Origin: Ignavibacteria bacterium
Lineage (GTDB): Bacteria; Bacteroidota; Ignavibacteria; Kapaibacteriales; UBA4661
Assembly: GCA_014654705.1 (NCBI GenBank)
Contig: JACVZY010000071.1
Location: 93,439-157,438 of the forward strand
DNA length: 64,000 nt
Direction: 5' to 3'
The translations under genes were made by a program, and so were the position numbers. Each line of letters opens with the position of its first letter. Within the stretch, counting starts at the first letter, position 1. Under the pieces are notes generated by a model, which was given only the letters and a program-made list of their open reading frames with translations, searched no databases and was not told where the DNA came from. Positions 33,650 to 41,241 of this stretch are shown in pieces.

Positions 33650-36600
33650 ATGGATTTCACACAACATCATACCGATACAATTTCTGATATTTCCACGTCC
33701 GATGACGCCCTTCTCGGCGAGTTCTCGCACGTAATTGTGCGCGGTGCGAAGGAACACAACTTGAAAAATGTCAGTGTGGATATTCCCCGCGAACAACTTG
33801 TCGTTATGACGGGGCTTTCGGGTTCGGGTAAGTCCTCACTGGCATTCGATACGATTTATGCTGAAGGACAGCGCCGCTATGTAGAATCGCTTTCGCCTTA
33901 CGCACGGCAGTTCTTGGGCATGATGGAAAAGCCCGATGTGGACGCGATTGACGGTCTTTCGCCTGCCATTTCGATTGAGCAAAAAACAGTCGGCTCCAAT
34001 CCTCGCTCCACCGTCGGCACGGTCACAGAAGTATATGATTATATCAGGCTTCTCTACTCGAAAATTGGTGTTCAGCACTGTGTGGACCATCCCGAAATGA
34101 CGGTAAAAAAACAATCGTTCGACCAGATTGTCGAAAGCATCCTTGCTATTGGCGATGGTGCGCGGGTGCACGTTCTTGCGCCGATTGTGCGCGGACGCAA
34201 AGGTCACTACCGAGAGCAATTCGACCAACTCCGCAAGCAAGGTTTTACCAAAGTGCGTGTAGATGGACGATTGCAGGAAATTACCGAAGGAATGCAGCTT
34301 AGCAGGTATCAGATTCACACGATTGAAGTCGTCATAGACCGCATTGCACTTGCTTCCGACCAAGAATCACGATTGCGCGATTCCTGCGCTCTTGCCATGA
34401 AAATGGGCGAGGGAGTTCTGACGATTTTGACTGAAGAAACCTCGAAATACGAAGAGGGTAAAACCGGTGTTATTGGGCTACCAATGCGCCGCGAACTCTT
34501 TTTTAGCCAATCTAATGCCTGTCCCATTTGCCAGCGCTCCTACGAACCGCTTGCACCGAACGCTTTTTCATTCAATTCTCCCTTCGGGGCTTGTGGTTCT
34601 TGTCAGGGCTTGGGCGAGATTCGTGATTTCAATACTGCTCTTTTCATGCCGGAAAAATCTCTTTCCTTGGCGGATGGTGGTATTGCACCGCTCGGCAGAC
34701 AACGTGATACGTGGCTCTGGCGGCAGGTAGAAGCGGTTTGCAAGCACTTCGAGATTAAACTCTCCACTCCTGTCGGGAAAATTGGCGAAGACCATATGAA
34801 CATTCTCTTGCGTGGTGCCGGAACGCTGCTTTTTTCTGTGAATTATACATTCTCAAGCGGGCGCACCACTACGTACAAGCAGCGCTACACCGGTATCGTG
34901 GCGAATCTGCAAGACCAGTACGACAAAACATCGTCCGCCGCAACTCGTGCGACCATTGAACAATATATGTCCTCCATGCCTTGCCCTACCTGCCATGGCG
35001 GACGATTAAAACCGGAAAGCCTGAATGTTCGTATTGGAGGCAAAAGCATACAGGATATTAGCGAGTTGTCCATTCACGAGGCTTTGTTGCATTTTCGTAG
35101 TCTTTCGCTTACCGAGCGTGAGGAAACAATAGCGCGTTTGATATTGAAAGAAATCACCTCTCGTTTGTCCTTTTTGCAAGAAGTTGGTTTACAGTATTTG
35201 ACGCTGAACCGTGCCGCACGGACACTTTCCGGCGGCGAGGGACAGCGCATACGCCTTGCCTCGCAAATCGGCTCTCAGCTTACGGGCGTGATGTATGTGC
35301 TGGACGAACCAAGCATCGGTCTGCATCAGCACGACAATCGCAAACTCATCGGTTCGCTCAAGCGCCTGCGCGACCTTGGCAATACAGTGATTGTGGTGGA
35401 GCATGACCGTGAAATGATTGAAGAAGCAGATTTCGTGATTGACCTAGGACCTCGCGCGGGCGTACACGGCGGCACAATGATGTTTGCCGGAACGCCGCAT
35501 GAACTCCGACAGCAGCCGGATTCGCTCACAGCAGATTATCTCTCAGGACGCAGAATTATTGCCAGCGACCGCCTGCGACGCACCGGAAGCGGTAAAGAAT
35601 TGGTTCTTGAAAATGCGATTGGGAATAATTTGCAAGATGTTACGCTTCGCATTCCGCTTGAAACCTTTACCTGCATCACCGGCATGAGCGGGAGCGGCAA
35701 ATCCACACTCGTCAACGATACGCTCTATCCGATTCTGTCGCGGCACTTCTATAATTCGCTTGTTGCACCCCTGCAATACGGCAGTATTAAGGGTTTGGAG
35801 CATATTGACAAAGTAATCGAAATTGACCAATCCCCGATTGGGCGTACCCCCCGCTCCAATCCTGCCACCTACACGGGCTTATTTACGCACATCCGCGACC
35901 TGTTTGCGCAGCTTCCCGAATCAAATATTCGAGGCTACAAGCCGGGACGCTTCTCATTTAATGTTGATTCCAGCAAGGGCGGTGGGCGCTGCGAAGCCTG
36001 CGAAGGCGACGGCGTGAAGAAAATCGAAATGAATTTCCTGCCCGACGTGTACGTTCCGTGCGATGTCTGCTCCGGCAGACGCTACAACGCCGAGACGCTC
36101 CAAGTTAAGTACAAAGGCAAGTCCATCGCGGACGTACTGGAAATGACTGTTGATGAGGCGGTTGGCTTTTTTAGAGATATTCCTAAAATTGCGCGGCAAA
36201 TCAACACGTTGCAAGAAGTGGGTTTGGGGTACATCCACATCGGGCAGCAAGCCACAACGCTTTCCGGCGGCGAGGCACAGCGCGTGAAGCTGGCAACGGA
36301 ACTAGCAAAGATTTCCACCGGAAAAACGCTTTATATCTTGGATGAACCAACCACTGGTCTGCATTTTGAGGATGTGAATATTTTGCTGGAGCTCTTGCAG
36401 AAATTGGTGGAAAAGAAAAATACGGTTGTCGTTATTGAGCATAATTTAGACGTTATCAAAACTGCTGATTGGCTGATTGATTTAGGTCCTGAGGGCGGCA
36501 AGGGTGGAGGACGCATTATCGCTGAGGGCGTACCCGAAGTTGTTGCCGAGAGGCGCCTAGAAACGGGTAGCTTCACAGGACTCTATCTGCATGAAGAGTT

Positions 36601-36862
36601 AGAGCGAGATCGCAAATATGCTCAGACCGCCATTACACGCCCCGAAACGCATCGCTCTTACGAGCATTACCCAGACGAACCAAGTGCTGACGCAGATGAT
36701 ACGCCGATTAAGCCGAAGAAAGCCACCAAGCCGAAAGCAAGGACATCCGCGACTGATGGAGCAGAAACCGCAACAACAAAAACGAAGACTGCAAAAAAAG
36801 AAACCGCGAAAGCAAAAGCTGCGAAGCCCAAAGCTGCAAAGCCAAAGGCAAAAAAAATCTAA
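33650..36862 (+). CDS. uvrA: UvrA excinuclease subunit with basic C-terminal tail
   Basis: ATPase that finds damage in nucleotide excision repair and loads UvrB. Both ABC halves are present: Walker [11 protein letters not shown] (~55) and [10 protein letters not shown] (~678), zinc modules [10 protein letters not shown]...[10 protein letters not shown] (~290) and CEACEGDG...[10 protein letters not shown] (~780-806), signatures LSGGEGQR (~527) and LSGGEAQR (~871), and [10 protein letters not shown] / [10 protein letters not shown]. At 1070 residues it exceeds the usual ~940: there is an N-terminal extension of ~25 residues and a tail of about 85 residues rich in Lys, Ala, Thr and Pro ([11 protein letters not shown] at the end) that resembles histone H1-like tails. 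Confidence 0.97.
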   Translation: MDFTQHHTDTISDISTSDDALLGEFSHVIVRGAKEHNLKNVSVDIPREQLVVMTGLSGSGKSSLAFDTIYAEGQRRYVESLSPYARQFLGMMEKPDVDAIDGLSPAISIEQKTVGSNPRSTVGTVTEVYDYIRLLYSKIGVQHCVDHPEMTVKKQSFDQIVESILAIGDGARVHVLAPIVRGRKGHYREQFDQLRKQGFTKVRVDGRLQEITEGMQLSRYQIHTIEVVIDRIALASDQESRLRDSCALAMKMGEGVLTILTEETSKYEEGKTGVIGLPMRRELFFSQSNACPICQRSYEPLAPNAFSFNSPFGACGSCQGLGEIRDFNTALFMPEKSLSLADGGIAPLGRQRDTWLWRQVEAVCKHFEIKLSTPVGKIGEDHMNILLRGAGTLLFSVNYTFSSGRTTTYKQRYTGIVANLQDQYDKTSSAATRATIEQYMSSMPCPTCHGGRLKPESLNVRIGGKSIQDISELSIHEALLHFRSLSLTEREETIARLILKEITSRLSFLQEVGLQYLTLNRAARTLSGGEGQRIRLASQIGSQLTGVMYVLDEPSIGLHQHDNRKLIGSLKRLRDLGNTVIVVEHDREMIEEADFVIDLGPRAGVHGGTMMFAGTPHELRQQPDSLTADYLSGRRIIASDRLRRTGSGKELVLENAIGNNLQDVTLRIPLETFTCITGMSGSGKSTLVNDTLYPILSRHFYNSLVAPLQYGSIKGLEHIDKVIEIDQSPIGRTPRSNPATYTGLFTHIRDLFAQLPESNIRGYKPGRFSFNVDSSKGGGRCEACEGDGVKKIEMNFLPDVYVPCDVCSGRRYNAETLQVKYKGKSIADVLEMTVDEAVGFFRDIPKIARQINTLQEVGLGYIHIGQQATTLSGGEAQRVKLATELAKISTGKTLYILDEPTTGLHFEDVNILLELLQKLVEKKNTVVVIEHNLDVIKTADWLIDLGPEGGKGGGRIIAEGVPEVVAERRLETGSFTGLYLHEELERDRKYAQTAITRPETHRSYEHYPDEPSADADDTPIKPKKATKPKARTSATDGAETATTKTKTAKKETAKAKAAKPKAAKPKAKKI

Positions 36863-36890
36863 CACAAGTACATAAGATTATCGGCACAAC

Positions 36891-37505
36891 GTGAACCGCA
36901 AGACTCCATATTACCCAAACATTTTCTTTTTTCTACTCTGCCTGTGTGTAAGCATTGATGCGGTGTCGAATACTCTATATGCCCTTTCTGGAGTACCCCT
37001 TCGGGCGGCGGAGACACGAGGCACAACACAAATTCAGGCAGAAGAAGAAAAAATAGAAGCGGCATTTATTTGGCAGTTTTTGCAGTTTATTGAATTTCCG
37101 AAGGTTGCAACGCAAGATGCGTTTGTGGTTGGTTTCATCGGTACAAGCCGCGTAGAGGCATTTTTTGCAGAGATTATCCGCCAAAAGCATCTTCAGGACG
37201 GGCGCACGATTGAACTGCGGCACCTGAACAGCCTCGATGAGATTGCTCGGTGTAATGTTCTTTTTGTTGCTCCGTCAGAAAATGCAAAGCTGACTCAAGT
37301 TTTAAACAAGGCACGTGGTCGTGGTATTTTGACGATTGGGCGGGACGATGAATTCTTATCCAGAGGTGGAATGATGAATTTTTACATTGAAAATACTCGC
37401 ATCCGCTTCGAGTACAACACGGAAGAAATTGTCAGTAGCAAACTGCATTTTAGTTCTCAGCTGCTCCGGCACGGGCGGCAGTATTCAAAAACAGCGAAAG
37501 AATGA
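36891..37505 (+). CDS. YfiR-like periplasmic sensor protein (DUF4154)
   Basis: Exported protein of 204 residues with the YfiR/DUF4154 pattern: AAFIWQFLQFIEFPK, FIGTSRVEAFF, and GGMMNFYIENTRIRFEYN near the end. In Pseudomonas YfiR is a periplasmic, redox-sensitive repressor of the diguanylate cyclase YfiN. Start is a GTG at 36891, 28 bases after uvrA; no ATG fits. A hydrophobic segment (IFFFLLCLCVSI) acts as signal peptide. A CHASE8-type histidine kinase follows by 32 bases, which suggests the two form a sensing pair. Confidence 0.8.
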   Translation: MNRKTPYYPNIFFFLLCLCVSIDAVSNTLYALSGVPLRAAETRGTTQIQAEEEKIEAAFIWQFLQFIEFPKVATQDAFVVGFIGTSRVEAFFAEIIRQKHLQDGRTIELRHLNSLDEIARCNVLFVAPSENAKLTQVLNKARGRGILTIGRDDEFLSRGGMMNFYIENTRIRFEYNTEEIVSSKLHFSSQLLRHGRQYSKTAKE

Positions 37506-37537
37506 ATCCTTACGGATTGTATTTCAAGGAATAGTCT

Positions 37538-39847
37538 ATGAGATGGCTTGCTAACTTATCTATACGTGCAAAACTGCTTGGTATTATCCTTCTGTGTACG
37601 GTTTCGGCACTGGCAATTGGCTTTACGCTCGTAAGCATTGCCAATGTTCGTGCGCTCAAACGAGACATGGTGCGCAGTACGGCAGTTTTAGCACAGGTCA
37701 TCGGCGACAATAATGTTGGTGCGCTGGCATTTGAAGCGCCAAATGAGGTCGAAGAGTCATTAATGAAACTATCGGGTATTGCATCGGTGCACTATGCTTG
37801 CCTTTACGATAAAGAAAACAAACTTTTTGCCGAGTATATTCGCCCAAGTCAAGCAACGAATATCAACCGCGAAGGAACACTTTCTAACGCAATTGTCTTT
37901 GACTCTGTATCGCAGGAGTTTTCCGAATTTCGCAATAACGAGCTTGTTTTGTATCGTCGTGTTTTTGAAAAGAATAATTTCTATGGAACAGTCCTGCTCA
38001 GGGTTTCCACACAAGAACTGGAGGCACGGATACAGAGTTATGGTATTACCATGACCGGTGTGGGCTTGGCAATTATTATTGCTTCGTTGCTTCTGGCGCT
38101 TTGGATGCAACGTATTATATCGGGGCGTATTATGTCGCTCTCGAATTTTATGCAGCATATTTCGCAAAAAGGTGATTTTTCTGAGCGATTTGCGCGGCGT
38201 GGCGGTGATGATGAAATTGGTGCGCTGGCAGACGGTTTCAACCAGCTTTTAGAGCAATTACGGCGGCGCGAAGAGGAGCGCGACAAAGCACGGGCAGCGC
38301 TGGAAGGCGCTCTGCGGGAGGATTTCCGCGAGACGGTGCGCAACCTGCAAAATCTTGTCATTAAGGCATATAAATCGCCAAGCGGTGAGTATTTGGTCTC
38401 GCTCTTTGAGGGTAAAATTGCCATCAATTTTGGCTTAGATACAAATGCTGTGCGCGACAAACCCCTTACAGAGATTTTCGGGCGAAAAATGCAATCTCTT
38501 TACCAACAACACTTTGATTCGGCATTTCAAGGCAAAAATGTTCGTTTTGAATCCGAAATTCATGGTGCGACGTATTTGAATTTTATAGCGCCAATTATTG
38601 ACAACGGCTTAATACGCGAGGTTGTCTGCTCTTCGGTCGATATAACGTCGCAGAAGGAGGCGGAAAACCGCTTGCGCATCAGCGAGCAGCGCTATCGGGC
38701 GCTTATTCAGGGATTGCCGGTGGGTATAGTGCAGTGCGTCAAGGATGGAAGCGGCTTGCGCTTGGAATTTGTCAACGGCGAGTTTGTCAATCTGACAGGG
38801 TACTCAATGGAAATGTTCGCTGAGATGCAGCACAGCACGCAAATCCGCCTTCCGATGCACGATGATGACCGCACAAAAGCTGAAATGGAATGGAATACGT
38901 GGTTGGAGAATGATGCCGATATTTTGCTGCACCGCTCCTACCGCCTGCGTATTGTCAAGGACAGCTCGCCACGCCGCACACCGGAGTACCGTTGGTTCGA
39001 CGACTACACAACCAAACTCCGGCTTGATTCCGGCGAAATTATTATTATTCAAGCACTGTTGGATATTGACGAGAAAAAACAATCCGAAGTACAACTGCAA
39101 ATTTCTCTTGATAAAGAGCGCCAAGTAAACGAACTGAAAACACGCTTTGTTAGTACGGTATCACACGAATTCCGAACGCCGCTTGCCGGTATGCTCCTTT
39201 CGGTTGATCTGCTCACACGCTATTTCGACCGTATTCCTGCCGAAAAGCGTTTGGATGAGTTACAAAAAATCCGACTTCGCATCAATGAACTAACGGACTT
39301 GATGAACGACTTCCTTGCTCAGAGCGAGTCGCAGTCGGCTGTCGGGCGTTTCAAGCCGACGGTGATGGATGTAGGCGACCTTTGCAAGAATCTTATTGCT
39401 GAAATGGAATTTATCGCCTCGGCAACCTCCCGCTCACGCGTACAGCGTCATATCAACGTCCGCGAGGCATATATCAACGGCGACGTAAAGCTCTTGCGCT
39501 ATATCATTCGTAATTTACTTGCCAACGCTATCAAGTATTCACCGAAGCAGTCGCCCGTAATTGTGGATGTCTATTGTGAGCCAGAGTGGGTGGTGATTTC
39601 GGTCAGTGATAATGGTATCGGTATTCCCGAAAAGGATATGGAGAAACTCTTTACACCATTCTTCCGTGCCTCGAATACAACCACTATTTCCGGTACGGGC
39701 GTTGGGCTTTCGATTGTAAAAGAATTTATCGACGTGCATGGTGGCACAATTACGGTACAATCCCGTCAAAATGAAGGCTCTATCTTCATTGTACGCCTCC
39801 CACTTATCAATAAACCCGCAAATGAACTGCAAATAGCGCTGAATTAG
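37538..39847 (+). CDS. CHASE8-HAMP-PAS sensor histidine kinase
   Basis: Membrane sensor kinase of 769 residues. TM1 at ~10-32, a periplasmic domain of YfiN/CHASE8 type (DNNVGALAFEAPNEVEESLMKLSGIASVHYACLYD-like region) at ~35-165, TM2 at ~170-190, HAMP at ~190-245 and a short coiled coil. Two PAS domains follow (about 265-375 and 385-510, the second with EYRWFDDYTTKL), then HisKA with STVSHEFRTPLAG (His near residue 542) and the ATPase with NLLANAIKYSPK, DNGIGIPEKD and GTGVGLSIVKE. No response regulator gene is adjacent. AAGGA precedes the ATG. Confidence 0.9.
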   Translation: MRWLANLSIRAKLLGIILLCTVSALAIGFTLVSIANVRALKRDMVRSTAVLAQVIGDNNVGALAFEAPNEVEESLMKLSGIASVHYACLYDKENKLFAEYIRPSQATNINREGTLSNAIVFDSVSQEFSEFRNNELVLYRRVFEKNNFYGTVLLRVSTQELEARIQSYGITMTGVGLAIIIASLLLALWMQRIISGRIMSLSNFMQHISQKGDFSERFARRGGDDEIGALADGFNQLLEQLRRREEERDKARAALEGALREDFRETVRNLQNLVIKAYKSPSGEYLVSLFEGKIAINFGLDTNAVRDKPLTEIFGRKMQSLYQQHFDSAFQGKNVRFESEIHGATYLNFIAPIIDNGLIREVVCSSVDITSQKEAENRLRISEQRYRALIQGLPVGIVQCVKDGSGLRLEFVNGEFVNLTGYSMEMFAEMQHSTQIRLPMHDDDRTKAEMEWNTWLENDADILLHRSYRLRIVKDSSPRRTPEYRWFDDYTTKLRLDSGEIIIIQALLDIDEKKQSEVQLQISLDKERQVNELKTRFVSTVSHEFRTPLAGMLLSVDLLTRYFDRIPAEKRLDELQKIRLRINELTDLMNDFLAQSESQSAVGRFKPTVMDVGDLCKNLIAEMEFIASATSRSRVQRHINVREAYINGDVKLLRYIIRNLLANAIKYSPKQSPVIVDVYCEPEWVVISVSDNGIGIPEKDMEKLFTPFFRASNTTTISGTGVGLSIVKEFIDVHGGTITVQSRQNEGSIFIVRLPLINKPANELQIALN

Positions 39848-39852
39848 CCCTT

Positions 39853-40608
39853 ATGCTACCTGATGATGACAATACCGTACTGACGGCAAAAACTCTGCTT
39901 GAGCATTTGCATACCCTTGCAAACCCGCATAATCAAGCGGGTATGGCACGATTTGGTATTAACACCCGCCAAGCACTCGGAATTTCGATACCGATACTGC
40001 GCGATATTGCCAAAAGCATAAAAGCCGAGGCAAAGAAAGGTAAACTTAATCGTCACGCACTTGCACAAGACCTATGGGAAAGCGGCATACACGAAGGGCG
40101 TTTGCTGGCAATCCTTACCGAAGACCCGAAAGTAATGACCGAAGCGCAAGTAGAATCGTGGGTACGAGATGTGGATTCGTGGGATATCTGCGACCAATTG
40201 TGCGGCAATCTTCTTTGCAAAATTCCCTTTGCGGAAAAACGCATGTTGGCGTGGTGTGCCGACGAAGCAGAATTTGTACGACGTGTGGGGATTGTGATGA
40301 TAGCACAATTTGCCGTTCATGACAAGAAAGCCGACGATGGGCGGTTTGAACCATTTTTTCCACTCTTGGAACAGTATGCCTACGACGAGCGCAATTTTGT
40401 AAAAAAAGCTGTCAATTGGTCCCTGAGGCAACTTGGCAAGCGAAGTGCCGTTCTTTTGGAACAAGCAACTGCCTGTGCTGAACGCATAAAAGCACAAGGT
40501 ACGTCCAACGCACGGTGGATAGCCGCCGATGCTCTGCGCGAATTTGCAAAACTGCCGCCGGATTACTTCACCCAGAAGAAAAGCGTACTCAAGCGGTCAA
40601 TCAAGTAG
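39853..40608 (+). CDS. AlkD-like DNA alkylation repair protein
   Basis: Predicted HEAT-repeat DNA glycosylase for alkylated bases, 251 residues. It shows the AlkD pattern: ARFGINTRQALGISIPILRDIAK near the N-terminus, WVRDVDSWDICDQLCGNL carrying the conserved Trp/Asp, and RNFVKKAVNWSLRQLGKR with a conserved Trp/Arg. Only 5 bases separate it from the kinase stop, so it is part of the same transcript, although no functional link is evident beyond DNA repair with nearby uvrA. A hairpin overlaps its stop codon. Confidence 0.88.
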   Translation: MLPDDDNTVLTAKTLLEHLHTLANPHNQAGMARFGINTRQALGISIPILRDIAKSIKAEAKKGKLNRHALAQDLWESGIHEGRLLAILTEDPKVMTEAQVESWVRDVDSWDICDQLCGNLLCKIPFAEKRMLAWCADEAEFVRRVGIVMIAQFAVHDKKADDGRFEPFFPLLEQYAYDERNFVKKAVNWSLRQLGKRSAVLLEQATACAERIKAQGTSNARWIAADALREFAKLPPDYFTQKKSVLKRSIK

Positions 40609-40627
40609 CGTGGAGATTGCTACTTGA
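40601..40627. terminator. 9-bp hairpin between convergent alkD-like and marR-like genes
   Basis: TCAAGTAGC (40601-40609) pairs exactly with GCTACTTGA (40619-40627) around a 9-base loop; the first arm contains the TAG stop of the alkD-like gene. There is no long T-run on either strand, so its terminator role is only likely from position. Confidence 0.4.
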
Positions 40628-40684
40628 CTACTAAAAACCTTCATCGCCACCAGCCACGAGATTATCCTCAACTACACACTATCG

Positions 40685-41137
40685 TCAACCACGAACTTTA
40701 TCCAGCAGCGTGTTGAGCATCACAAGCTCTTCAGGGCTTAATCGCTGCGATAGCTTGTCAAGTTTATTGATATGCTTATCCACTTCCGCCAGCAAGGTTA
40801 AGCCTTGCTCGCTAATCACGACCTCTACCGAGCGACGGTCATGGATGCAGACTTCGCGCTCCACCAAACCACTCTTGCGGAGACGCTCGACCAAGCGCGA
40901 TACATCGCTCATTTTATCCAGCATCCTCTCGCGGAGGAGCAGAAGTGAGGCAGTCTTAGGTCGTTGCCCTCGCAAGATACGTAGGATATTAAATTGCTGC
41001 TCACTGAGGTTGAAACTTTTCAGTAATTTATTATGGCGTGCTGTCAGCCAATTTCCCGTGTATATTATGTTAATAATCGCTTTTTGACCTTCGTTCCGAA
41101 AAGTCTTTTGTGTGATTTCTTCTTCCAGCGTTGGCAT
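40685..41137 (-). CDS. MarR-family transcription regulator
   Basis: Winged-helix regulator of ~150 residues: NIIYTGNWLTARHNKLLKSFNLSEQQFNILRIL, then the recognition region LLLRERMLDKMSDVSRLVERLRKSGLVERE and wing HDRRSVEVVISEQG. I prefer the ATG at 41137 over that at 41164 because a perfect palindrome at 41163-41184 would overlap the latter. That palindrome, 26 bases before the chosen ATG, is a probable autoregulatory operator. No second target gene is adjacent in divergent orientation. Relatives in Bacteroidota often regulate YceI-type or stress genes, but none is present here. Confidence 0.85.
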   Translation of the reverse strand: MPTLEEEITQKTFRNEGQKAIINIIYTGNWLTARHNKLLKSFNLSEQQFNILRILRGQRPKTASLLLLRERMLDKMSDVSRLVERLRKSGLVEREVCIHDRRSVEVVISEQGLTLLAEVDKHINKLDKLSQRLSPEELVMLNTLLDKVRG

Positions 41138-41162
41138 GGTGATAGCAGAATAGTGTTGCAAC

Positions 41163-41184
41163 ATTAAATGTTAGAACATTTAAT
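41163..41184. promoter_or_regulatory. Perfect palindromic operator before the marR-like gene
   Basis: ATTAAATGTT and AACATTTAAT are exact inverted arms of 10 bases around AG. Size and AT-rich symmetry fit a MarR dimer site. On the minus strand its right part forms TAATGTTG, close to a TAnnTTTG promoter element, so binding could block transcription. Confidence 0.7.
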
Positions 41185-41241
41185 TTGCATTTTTTTTTAC
41201 TCACTACCAACAAGAAATTTTACTCAACAAGAGAAAACTTC

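Noticed and set aside
36599-36865. Cys/Phe-rich minus-strand open frame opposite the uvrA tail
   Set aside because: It is the complement of the Lys/Ala-rich repeat codons and has no independent support.
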